64,000 bases of DNA. Origin: Actinomycetes bacterium (GTDB lineage: Bacteria > Actinomycetota > Actinomycetes > Actinomycetales > Micrococcaceae). Positions 52,441-62,474 of this stretch are shown here, one piece after another. The translations under genes were made by a program, and so were the position numbers. Where the stretch lies: assembly GCA_023426375.1 (NCBI GenBank), contig JAFAAV010000051.1:28671-92670 (forward strand), read 5' to 3'. The number at the start of each line of letters is the position of its first letter. Within the stretch, counting starts at the first letter, position 1. The notes under the pieces were generated by a model, which saw only the letters and a program-made list of their open reading frames with translations, did not search any database and was not told the origin of the DNA.

Positions 52441-55400
52441 TCAGCCGTTCTCCGTGTCAGCCGACGAGTCCTCGGGTCGCTCGGACCGCTCCGCGCCACC
52501 CTGCTCACGGGACTCGGTCACCGAGGTCTTCGCCTTGGCGTTCAACCCCAGGTATCGCTGCACCAGCGAGGCCACGGTCTGCGGATCGGTGAACACCTCC
52601 ACGGACCACAGGCTTACGTAGTTCCAGCCCGCGCGTTCGAGCTGCTGCGGAATCAATCGGGAACGCTCGCGCACACTCAGTGCGCGGCTGCGATCCGATC
52701 CGTCGGACTCCATGGCCACGGGGATCCGCGGGGCTTGGCCGTCCTCGGTCGGCTGCACCACGGCTCCGGCCGAGAGAGATTCCGTGTCCGCGTACGCCAC
52801 CACGTCGATGATGTCCGCGTAGTCCGTGTGTACGGTGGCACCCGCGCGACCCAAGCGGTCGGCGAGATCCGCGACCAGGGCATCCGCAGCGTCGTCGGCG
52901 ACCGAGGTCGGTGCCTGCGCCTTCTCGGAGGTGGTCGATTCGCCGAAGAGCAGCTCGAGCATGCGGTACATGTCCCGCGCGCCGTACTGCAGGCGACGTT
53001 CCTCGGTGTCCTTGGGGTGGATGGACGTGACGATGTGCGTGTGCCGACGCGCGCGCGTCATGCCGCGCACGAACGCTTGCCGCCCGTCCTTCTCGGACAG
53101 GGCGCCCAGGTTGGGCGTGGAGCGACCGGACGTGGTGCGTCCGAAGCCCAGGGAGAAGATCACGGTGTCGCGTTCGATCCCGGCGGCGCGGTGGAGTTCG
53201 ACCACGCGGAAGGACTCACGGCCCGGTGCGAAGAAGTCCGCGGCCTCCCCGTTCTCACGCAACCTGCGCTGCACGGCCTGCGCCACACGGGTCGCGTGCA
53301 TCGCGGACGCGGTCACCACGGCGAGCGAGCGCTCGGGGTGGCGGGTGGCGTGCGCAAACACAAGATCTACCGTGCGCTGCACCTCCGCCGACGGCGCCTG
53401 CACACCTTCCGTGCCGGCGGTCAGCACACCCACGCCATCCTCCACGTATTCCGCGGACATCCCCGAGGTGGGGCTGACCAGCTCGGATGCGTGCGGGAGG
53501 CGCGACAGGGCGCCGTCGTAGAACGCAGAGTTGAGGTAGTTGAACAGGCGCGGGTCCATGGCGCGACGGACCGAGGTGAGCCCGCGCTGATCAACCACCC
53601 GGCTGAGCGCGCCGAAGGCCGATTCGAGTTCGGCGACCGGCTGGGGATCGTCCCCCGAGTTCTGCTGCGGCGCCACTGTGAAGGGATGCGGGTTGCCCGC
53701 GTGAGCATCGCCGAACGCAATGACCTGATCCGCACGAATAAGTGCCGGCAGAGTTGCGGCGAGAGGTGTGGACTCCGCGTCCAGGATGACCACGGTGTCG
53801 ATGTGCTGGCCCTCGGCCAGCGTTGCCGAGAGGACCAGGGGGCTGGCGGTCCACACCGGAACCAGTTGTTTGATCAGATCTTCTTCCGCGCTCAACTGGT
53901 CAGGGCGCACCCGTCCCGAACGCAGCATGTCCCGCAGGTTCCGGGCTGCCACGGGACTGCGCCGGATACTGTGCTTCCAGCGCGTGGCGAGCTCGTGCAT
54001 CAGGCGACTGGGAGCCGAAGCCACGTGGGCGGTATCCGCGCGTCGGAAAGTGGATTCGGTGCGGCGCAGCTCGTTGCCGTGGGGCATGGCCACGAAGTCG
54101 TCTCCGCTGATCATGGCCTCGAGCACGGACTGCCACCAGGCCAGCTCCAACTCACCGCGCACTTCGTGGGCGGGCACGCGACGGTCCTGCATGTCCTGCA
54201 GAAAATCCCCGAGCCCGCGCGAGCGCAGGTCGTCCAGGAGCATGGTGCGCTCGGGCAACGTGGCCAGGTGGACCTCGTCATTGATCAATTCGTCGAGGGT
54301 TTTTTCCAGCTGCTCGACATCCGCGGATTCCAGCGTGGCCGCGGTGGGCGACCCCTCCAGAGCGATGGCGAGACCCTCGAGGTCTTCGCTGAAACGGCGC
54401 TGGATGTCCCGGACTTCGCGCGCGCGATCGGACACGGCAGGTTGCTCGAGAGACGTGGCCCACGCACGCCAGCGGTCGCGCTCGGACTGCACCTTGACCA
54501 GGGCCGCGTGCAGGTCGGAGATGTGAACACCGGGGCGCATGTACTCCTTGGCCGCCTTACGCAGACGGGACCGCTGCAGGCCGGTCATCTCGATCCCGTG
54601 GTCACGGCGCCACCCCGACGACGCCGTGGCGGCAATCAGATCGGTGACCGGGCGGTCGTAGATGTCCGGGGTGAAGTGCTTGAGGGAGTCACCGACCTCG
54701 ATGACCAGCGACAGCTGCTGGGCCCACTCCTGAATGGTGGTGCCCGGGCGCAGGCCGGACACCGACAGGACGCTACGAATCCCGGTCTTGAGGGTGGTCA
54801 GTTCGAGCAGCAGAGACTTGGCCAGCTGGTGTGCTTCACGAGCCTCGTCGTCATTGACCAGGCGGGCACCGTTCCAGGGACCGGAGAGGGTCTCGGCGTC
54901 GAACGCACCCAAGCGTGCGGCGCGTTCCAGCTGCTTCTCGACCTGGGATCGGTGGGACACTGCGTCGAGCACGGACCGACGGAACCGCACGGCTGTCTGC
55001 GGGCCGGGTTCGCGGGCCGTCAGCTCCGCCAGTGCCTGCATCGCCTGATAGGGCGAGGCCTGCCAACGGGGGCGCACGGCGTGCAGCGATTCCTCGTGGA
55101 CGCGCAGCTGACCGCGCGAGATCCGCAGGGCATCCTGAAGCTTTTCGAGGTCCGGTTCCTCGGCACGTTCGTTACGGGCGATGGCTTGCACGAGTCGCTC
55201 GGCGATGTCGTCATCGTTGAGGTGGGAACCTAATGGCAGGACCAGCGAGTCCAAGCCCAAGCGGTTCCAGGCGCGGGTGAACGCAGAGAGGGTGGTGCGG
55301 GATTCCCCCAGCACCAGGACACTCTTGTTCTTGTACACGAGCGAACCCACGGTGGCGACCACGGTGTCGATGACAGGGGTGCCCACGGGGGTGCTGACCA

Positions 55401-56295
55401 CAAAGCTTTCGCCCTGTTCGGCGAGGTCCACGACCTCCTGCTGGCTCCGGTCCAGATCCGTCAGCGCCAACTCGTGGGCGGGATCGCGAAGGTCGAGGGG
55501 TTCGGCACGGTTCTCCAGTGGAGTGACCACCGGTAGCTTGCCCACCTCGCTGTTCTTCAGCCGCGCAAGGTCTCGCACGAACTCGGTGCGCGCCTCGACG
55601 TTCTCATCCGCGGGACGCTCGTGTAGGTCCGCGAAGGTGGAGACGAGCAGTTGATGATCCACGTGCATGCCCGGTACGTCCACGGCCAGCTGGCGCAGGG
55701 TCTCCAGCACGGGTGCCGGATCAAGGCGGCGGGTGCCGTACGCCAAGCGGGACATCTCCCCCGTGGCCAGTTCCACGTCGTAATCCTCGCGCAACCTGCG
55801 CACCAGGGCCGGGTTCAGGCGCGCCGGCGCCACGATCTGCAGCTCGAAGTCCTTGCCGTCCGGGCGCAGTTTGACCGTCACGGGGGCCAGCAGCACGGGC
55901 GCGATGAAGCGCCGTTGTCCGTCCACCGCAGGATTGGTCAACCACGACGCCGTTCCGGCCGCCAAGTACGCGGCGTCCAGTCCGTGCATGACCGACAGCT
56001 CATGGATCTTGGTACGTAGCGCCCGGGCCGAACGCGCGGCTCGTTCGTAGGCGGGGTCCTGATGATGAATCATCGTGGACAACCTGGTGGGACGGCCCAT
56101 CAACAACTGTGCCTGTCCCGAGGAATTGGCCTCCGCCAGGTCGATGCACACGTTGTCCACGCGATTGAACTCCAGCAGAGTGTCCGGACCGGTGTATGCA
56201 TCCATTTGCTGGGTCCAGGCACGCAAGGACACCCTGGAATCGGTCCCGGTCTCGGTGATGTTCTCGGGGCGTTCTTGGGGCGCGTCTGCAGACAT
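52441..56295 (-). CDS. Large helicase-like protein with C-terminal MTES_1575-type nuclease domain and lost P-loop
   Basis: The product has 1284 residues from the ATG after AGGAGACTC. The first 290 residues resemble the DUF4011 class. The SF1 helicase core is recognisable, but the P-loop position reads VVSTPVGTPVIDTVV without GKS/T (near residue 300), and the usual DEAS box reads ILDAESTP (near 833). Motif VI survives as VRGMTRARRH. At the end, AMESDGSDRSRALSVRERSR (near 1197) matches the MTES_1575-type restriction-endonuclease fold, with a preceding DIIDVVAYAD. ATP hydrolysis is unlikely. Related genes in other actinobacteria are annotated as helicases; function is unknown. Confidence 0.75.
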   Translation of the reverse strand: MSADAPQERPENITETGTDSRVSLRAWTQQMDAYTGPDTLLEFNRVDNVCIDLAEANSSGQAQLLMGRPTRLSTMIHHQDPAYERAARSARALRTKIHELSVMHGLDAAYLAAGTASWLTNPAVDGQRRFIAPVLLAPVTVKLRPDGKDFELQIVAPARLNPALVRRLREDYDVELATGEMSRLAYGTRRLDPAPVLETLRQLAVDVPGMHVDHQLLVSTFADLHERPADENVEARTEFVRDLARLKNSEVGKLPVVTPLENRAEPLDLRDPAHELALTDLDRSQQEVVDLAEQGESFVVSTPVGTPVIDTVVATVGSLVYKNKSVLVLGESRTTLSAFTRAWNRLGLDSLVLPLGSHLNDDDIAERLVQAIARNERAEEPDLEKLQDALRISRGQLRVHEESLHAVRPRWQASPYQAMQALAELTAREPGPQTAVRFRRSVLDAVSHRSQVEKQLERAARLGAFDAETLSGPWNGARLVNDDEAREAHQLAKSLLLELTTLKTGIRSVLSVSGLRPGTTIQEWAQQLSLVIEVGDSLKHFTPDIYDRPVTDLIAATASSGWRRDHGIEMTGLQRSRLRKAAKEYMRPGVHISDLHAALVKVQSERDRWRAWATSLEQPAVSDRAREVRDIQRRFSEDLEGLAIALEGSPTAATLESADVEQLEKTLDELINDEVHLATLPERTMLLDDLRSRGLGDFLQDMQDRRVPAHEVRGELELAWWQSVLEAMISGDDFVAMPHGNELRRTESTFRRADTAHVASAPSRLMHELATRWKHSIRRSPVAARNLRDMLRSGRVRPDQLSAEEDLIKQLVPVWTASPLVLSATLAEGQHIDTVVILDAESTPLAATLPALIRADQVIAFGDAHAGNPHPFTVAPQQNSGDDPQPVAELESAFGALSRVVDQRGLTSVRRAMDPRLFNYLNSAFYDGALSRLPHASELVSPTSGMSAEYVEDGVGVLTAGTEGVQAPSAEVQRTVDLVFAHATRHPERSLAVVTASAMHATRVAQAVQRRLRENGEAADFFAPGRESFRVVELHRAAGIERDTVIFSLGFGRTTSGRSTPNLGALSEKDGRQAFVRGMTRARRHTHIVTSIHPKDTEERRLQYGARDMYRMLELLFGESTTSEKAQAPTSVADDAADALVADLADRLGRAGATVHTDYADIIDVVAYADTESLSAGAVVQPTEDGQAPRIPVAMESDGSDRSRALSVRERSRLIPQQLERAGWNYVSLWSVEVFTDPQTVASLVQRYLGLNAKAKTSVTESREQGGAERSERPEDSSADTENG

Positions 56296-56391
56296 GAGTC
56301 TCCTACTCACGAGTGCGCCGACCGCTCCACCCTCTCCCGGGTGGGGCGGCCGACGCACCGGCACTGATGTTCGTTCACAACGAGTGCGGGA

Positions 56392-57990
56392 TTACTCCCA
56401 CTCGATGGTTCCCGGCGGCTTGGACGTGACGTCCAGAACCACGCGGTTGATTTCCTCGACCTCGTTGGTAATGCGGTTGGAAATCTTGGCCAACAATTCC
56501 GAGGGCAGTCGTGACCAGTCCGCGGTCATGGCGTCCTCGCTGCTGACGGGGCGCAGCACGATGGGGTGGCCGTAGGTGCGGCCGTCTCCCTGCACACCCA
56601 CCGAGCGGACGTCGGCGAGCAGCACCACGGGCATCTGCCACACGTCGTCGTCCAAACCGGCGCGGGTCAGTTCTTCGCGGGCGATCGCGTCAGCGCGGCG
56701 CAGGATGTCCAGACGCTCCTCGGTGACTTCGCCGATGATGCGGATTCCCAGGCCGGGGCCGGGGAAGGGCTGGCGGCCCACGATGTTCTCGGGCAGACCC
56801 AGCTCGCGCCCCACTGCACGGACCTCGTCCTTGAACAGTGCGCGCAGCGGCTCGACCAGCTCGAACTGCAGATCCTCCGGCAGGCCACCCACGTTGTGGT
56901 GGCTCTTGATGTTGGCTGCGCCCTCGCCGCCGCCGGATTCCACGACGTCCGGGTAGAGGGTGCCCTGGACCAGGAACTGAACGGGCTTGCCGTCAGCGGC
57001 CTCGGCGCGCAGCACCTGTTCCTCGGCAGCCTCGAAGGCGCGGATGAACTCGCGGCCAATGGTCTTGCGCTTGGTCTCCGGGTCGCTCACACCCTGGAGC
57101 GCGGACAGGAAGCGGTCCGATTCCCGGGCCACGTGCAGCTTCACACCGGTAGCTGCCACGTAGTCCTTCTCGACCTGCTCCACCTCGTCCTGGCGCATGA
57201 GACCGTGATCGACCAGCACGCAGGTCAGGCGGTCACCGATGGCGCGCTGCACGAGTGCCGCGGCCACTGCCGAGTCCACACCGCCGGACAGGCCGCACAG
57301 AGCCTTACCGTCGCCCACCTGGGCGCGGATCAGGGCGACCTGTTCGTCAATGATGTTGCCGGTGGACCACGAGGGAGTGATCTGGGCGCCGTTGAACAGG
57401 AAGTTCTCGAGCACCTTCTGACCGTACGCGGAGTGCTTGACCTCCGGGTGCCACTGCACACCGTAGAGCTTGCGTTCGGGGTTCTCGAAGGCGGCCACGG
57501 GGGCGCCATCGCTGGAAGCCAAGGTGGTGAAACCTTCGGGCGCAGCAGTGACGGAGTCGCCGTGACTCATCCATACGGTCTGCACCTCCGGGGCCCCCTC
57601 CAACAGGGTGCCCGTCACGTCCTGGGACGCGGTGGCCATGGTGGCGCCGTATTCACGGGCTCCGGTGCGTTCCACCGAGCCGCCCAGTGCGCTGGCCATG
57701 ACCTGGAAGCCGTAGCAAATGCCCAGCACGGGCACGCCGGCCTCGAACAGCTCGGCATCACGCTGCGGTGCGCCGGGGGCGTACACGGAGGACGGGCCAC
57801 CCGACAGGATGATGGCCGCGGGATTGCGCTGCAGAATTTTCTCGGTGGACCAGGTGTGCGGAACGATTTCCGAGTAGACGTTCGCTTCACGGACCCTGCG
57901 GGCGATCAGCTGCGCGTACTGCGCACCGTAATCGACCACAAGAACCGGGCGGTCCTCGAGTTCGGTGAGGTTGTCAGGGGTTTCAGTCAC
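56392..57990 (-). CDS. guaA: GMP synthase (glutamine-hydrolysing)
   Basis: The product has 532 residues. The glutaminase domain has the nucleophile in [11 protein letters not shown] and His-Glu in [11 protein letters not shown]. The ATP pyrophosphatase domain has the PP-loop [15 protein letters not shown], and the end is the dimerisation domain with [13 protein letters not shown]. It converts XMP to GMP after GuaB. It is two genes away from surf1 and guaB3 and co-directional with guaB. Confidence 0.97.
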   Translation of the reverse strand: MTETPDNLTELEDRPVLVVDYGAQYAQLIARRVREANVYSEIVPHTWSTEKILQRNPAAIILSGGPSSVYAPGAPQRDAELFEAGVPVLGICYGFQVMASALGGSVERTGAREYGATMATASQDVTGTLLEGAPEVQTVWMSHGDSVTAAPEGFTTLASSDGAPVAAFENPERKLYGVQWHPEVKHSAYGQKVLENFLFNGAQITPSWSTGNIIDEQVALIRAQVGDGKALCGLSGGVDSAVAAALVQRAIGDRLTCVLVDHGLMRQDEVEQVEKDYVAATGVKLHVARESDRFLSALQGVSDPETKRKTIGREFIRAFEAAEEQVLRAEAADGKPVQFLVQGTLYPDVVESGGGEGAANIKSHHNVGGLPEDLQFELVEPLRALFKDEVRAVGRELGLPENIVGRQPFPGPGLGIRIIGEVTEERLDILRRADAIAREELTRAGLDDDVWQMPVVLLADVRSVGVQGDGRTYGHPIVLRPVSSEDAMTADWSRLPSELLAKISNRITNEVEEINRVVLDVTSKPPGTIEWE

Positions 57991-58031
57991 GGGCCCAAGT
58001 CTAGAACACCTGAGCCTGCTTTATCCCACGC

Positions 58032-58625
58032 TCAGTATCGCTTGGCCGCCTTGGGGTTCGAGGCCAGCTCCGCCTCGGTGGAACGATGGATCTTGCGCTC
58101 CACAATGAAGGACAGGAACGGCACCACACCGCCCAGGGCCATGACGATCAGCTGTGGGAACGGCCAGCGCATGAGCGACCAGATCCGGAAACACGCTGCG
58201 AGGTACACCACGTAGAACCAGCCGTGAATGATCAGGATCCACGTGGAGATGTTCACTCCCCCGGCCAGATTCTCCAGTTCCAGGTTCTGCCAACCCAGGG
58301 CCACGGTCTCACCGGTGACCTTGTCGGTACCGCCGGCAATCAGGTCGTAGCCCAAGCCGTAGCGGGTGATCATCTCGGCCACGAGCAACAGCAGGAAGGT
58401 ACCGGAGACCCACGCGCAGATCTTGTAGAACGTCAGCGCTCCCCGGATCTGGGCTTCCGTGCCTCCGAAGCGACGCCGCGGTTGCAGCGCGGCGGCACGG
58501 GCCTTGACGTTCTCGGGAACGGTGGCGCGTTCCGGCGTGGCATCCGCCGGAGTGTTCACACGCACGCCGTCCGTACGCCGCACCGGCTTGGGGTTGTGCT
58601 GGGAATCAGGGGTGCGTTCACTCAT
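58032..58625 (-). CDS. DUF3817 family membrane protein
   Basis: The product has 197 residues. A polar 60-residue N-terminus precedes three membrane helices in the DUF3817 order: GALTFYKICAWVSGTFLLLL, INISTWILIIHGWFYVVYL and FPQLIVMALGGVVPFLSFIV. The short C-terminus EAELASNPKAAKRY is also typical. Its start overlaps the SURF1 end by eight bases. Function is unknown, but association with SURF1 suggests respiratory or heme biology. Confidence 0.85.
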   Translation of the reverse strand: MSERTPDSQHNPKPVRRTDGVRVNTPADATPERATVPENVKARAAALQPRRRFGGTEAQIRGALTFYKICAWVSGTFLLLLVAEMITRYGLGYDLIAGGTDKVTGETVALGWQNLELENLAGGVNISTWILIIHGWFYVVYLAACFRIWSLMRWPFPQLIVMALGGVVPFLSFIVERKIHRSTEAELASNPKAAKRY

Positions 58626-59604
58626 GAGTGGCTCCGTGCTCGGGGTGGGTGCGGTTCTCGCGGGTCGGTGTTCCGTCAGATGATGGGTTCACCGCTGGTT
58701 GGTCGTCAAAGTAGTAGTAACACTGATCGTGCTCGTCCCAGTAATAGAAGGACCGGGCATCCTCGTCCCAGAAGTAGTCACCCTCCAGGTAGAAGTACTT
58801 CTGTGGGTCCTGCTGCCGCAGGTATTCGTCCCGAACGAAACGCCACCACAGGAAAACGGCGAACCCGGCGAACACGATCCATTCCAGCGCGTAGAACAGG
58901 TTCAACATGTTCAACGACGTGTCCGTGGGCTGCTGGTCGATATCCAGGTCCCTCAGTTCGCCGCTCATCACGGTTGCGCCCGGGTCCAGGGCCCCCTGGT
59001 CGGTCACCGGAACTTGCTCGGTCGCGGGTACCTCCACGGAGGCGGCCACGTAGCCCGAGTACAGCGGCGCCGCCCACACGTTGGTCAGTTGAGCGGGCGA
59101 CAATGCGGGTAGCTGCCCCTGCGGGAGGTCCCCGTTGCTCAGGGGCGCCTCGGGAGGCAGAAAACGGCCCGCCACGGTCACGGGGTCCGACGGCGCCGCG
59201 GGCACCTGATCGGCGGATTCGACCCAGCCGCGCGCCACAGCGATGGACATGGGACCGTTGGCAGCATCCCACAGCTCTTCGGAATCGTGCAGGACGAGTT
59301 CCGATACCACCCAGTAGCCCTCCGCGCCGTCATGCAGGCGGCCCGGGATCACCACTGTGGATGCCGGATCGTAGCTACCCGTGACCTGAACGGTGTGGTC
59401 CGCGGCGGTAGCTGTGGCCACTTCACCGGGCTTGATCACCTCGGACAGGGGCTTCACGCGGTCCTTGTCAGGATCGGCCACGGTGGCGGCCTGATCAGAG
59501 CTGCTCAGCTGCCACATGCTCAGCACCACGAACAGCGCCGCAATGATCAAGCTCACCGTCAGAAAGGCGAGCGACCGGGGGCTGAGAGCGATCTTGAGCA
59601 CCAC
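58618..59604 (-). CDS. SURF1 family cytochrome oxidase assembly protein
   Basis: The product has 328 residues. The first helix is SLAFLTVSLIIAALFVVLSM, then the domain has VTGSYDPASTVVIPGRLHDG and VARGWVESADQVP, and the second helix LNLFYALEWIVFAGFAVFLW, all typical of SURF1. A tyrosine/aspartate-rich tail follows (FYYWDEHDQCYYYFDDQ). SURF1 helps insert heme a into cytochrome c oxidase. It overlaps DUF3817 by eight bases. Confidence 0.9.
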   Translation of the reverse strand: MVLKIALSPRSLAFLTVSLIIAALFVVLSMWQLSSSDQAATVADPDKDRVKPLSEVIKPGEVATATAADHTVQVTGSYDPASTVVIPGRLHDGAEGYWVVSELVLHDSEELWDAANGPMSIAVARGWVESADQVPAAPSDPVTVAGRFLPPEAPLSNGDLPQGQLPALSPAQLTNVWAAPLYSGYVAASVEVPATEQVPVTDQGALDPGATVMSGELRDLDIDQQPTDTSLNMLNLFYALEWIVFAGFAVFLWWRFVRDEYLRQQDPQKYFYLEGDYFWDEDARSFYYWDEHDQCYYYFDDQPAVNPSSDGTPTRENRTHPEHGATHE

Positions 59605-59615
59605 ACAAGAGTAGT

Positions 59616-59674
59616 GGGCCGCCCTGTGCGTTTCCCAAATCCCCGTGGGGATCGGTCGACGCGCAGGACGGCCC
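59616..59674. promoter_or_regulatory. Two-tier hairpin between guaB3 and surf1
   Basis: An outer imperfect stem pairs GGGCCGCCCTGTGCG (59616-59630) with CGCGCAGGACGGCCC (59660-59674), 13 of 15 pairs. Inside, ATCCCCGTGGGGAT is a perfect six-base-pair stem with a two-base loop. It could be a termination or attenuation structure of guaB3, or a leader of surf1. Confidence 0.45.
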
Positions 59675-59696
59675 AGCGAGTCTCACCGGTTCCGCA

Positions 59697-60818
59697 CTAG
59701 CCGCGGATCACGACCTCTGCGCGCTGGAACTCCTTGAGGTCCGAATAACCCGTGGTGGCCATGGCACGGTGCAGTGCGCCGATGATGTTCGATGATCCGT
59801 CCACGTGACGCGCCGGACCGTTCAGCACCTCTTCCAGGGAACCCACGGTGCCCACGCGTGTACGTTCACCGCGCGGTGAGTGCTGGTGATGGGACTCCGC
59901 GCCCCACAGCCAACCCTGCCCGGGGGCTTCCTCCGCACGTGCGAGTACGGTTCCGAGCATCACGGCGTCCGCGCCCATGGCAATCGCCTTGACGATGTCA
60001 CCCGAGGTGCCCAGGCCGCCGTCGGCGATCACGTGCACGTAACGACCACCGGACTCGTCCAGGTAATCGCGACGGGCCGCGGCGACGTCGGAAATGGCCG
60101 TGGCCATCGCGGCGTGGATGCCCAGGATGGACTCGGTACGCAACGAGGCGCCGCCACCGAAACCCACGAGCACTCCGGCGGCACCGGTGCGCATCAGGTG
60201 CAGCGCCGGGGTGTAACCGGCCGCGCCGCCCACGATGACCGGGACGTCCAGGTCGTAAATGAACTTCTTGAGGTCAAGAGGCTCCTGGTTCTGCGAGACG
60301 TGCTCGGCGGACACCGTGGTGCCGCGGATGACGAACAGGTCCACGCCCGCCTCGAGCACGGTCTTGTAGTGCTCCACCACACGCTGCGGCGACAACGAGC
60401 CGGACACGATCACGCCGGCCTCGCGGATCTCGGCCAGGCGGGCCTTGATCAGCTCGGGCTGAATGGGAGCGCTGTAGAGCTCCTGCATCCGACGGGTGGC
60501 CTCAGGAACGTTGTCCGAGGACAGGTCAGCGATCTCGTCCAGCACCGGCTGCGGATCCTCGTAACGGGTCCACAAACCTTCGAGGTCCAGCACGCCCAGG
60601 CCACCGGCCTGCCCCAGTGCAATCGCCGTTTCCGGGGACATGACCGAGTCCATGGGCGCACCCACCACGGGAATATCGAACTTGTACGCGTCGATCTGCC
60701 AGTGCGTGCTCACGTCCTGCGGATCGCGGGTACGCCGCGACGGGACCAGGGCGATCTCGTCCAGGTTGAACGTGCGGCGGGCCCGTTTGGAGCGGCCCAG
60801 CTCAATGTCGTAGCTCAC
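59697..60818 (-). CDS. guaB3: GuaB3-family IMP dehydrogenase-related protein
   Basis: The product has 373 residues. The IMPDH-like barrel has GAPMDSVMSPETAIALGQAG and GGAAGYTPALHLMRTGAAGV, but there are no CBS domains, and the catalytic-cysteine loop of GuaB is replaced by GFGGGASLRTES with no cysteine. This GuaB3 group has a debated role (GMP reductase- or IMPDH-like). It follows guaB by 49 bases and is probably co-transcribed. Confidence 0.9.
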   Translation of the reverse strand: MSYDIELGRSKRARRTFNLDEIALVPSRRTRDPQDVSTHWQIDAYKFDIPVVGAPMDSVMSPETAIALGQAGGLGVLDLEGLWTRYEDPQPVLDEIADLSSDNVPEATRRMQELYSAPIQPELIKARLAEIREAGVIVSGSLSPQRVVEHYKTVLEAGVDLFVIRGTTVSAEHVSQNQEPLDLKKFIYDLDVPVIVGGAAGYTPALHLMRTGAAGVLVGFGGGASLRTESILGIHAAMATAISDVAAARRDYLDESGGRYVHVIADGGLGTSGDIVKAIAMGADAVMLGTVLARAEEAPGQGWLWGAESHHQHSPRGERTRVGTVGSLEEVLNGPARHVDGSSNIIGALHRAMATTGYSDLKEFQRAEVVIRG

Positions 60819-60867
60819 GAGTAGTCCTTTCCCCGCGCATCCGTGCGCGAGTAGCGGGAGGGGTGAA

Positions 60868-62403
<1,536 letters not shown>

Positions 62404-62474
62404 TCACCAAGTAGTTTCCGTTTCATTCTACGGTCCACCGAGAACACCTCGTCCACGGTCGAGCGCATGATTGG

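Noticed and set aside
59697..60818. GuaB3 as a damaged duplicate of guaB
   Set aside because: Missing CBS domains and missing catalytic cysteine are normal for the GuaB3 group, and the frame is intact.
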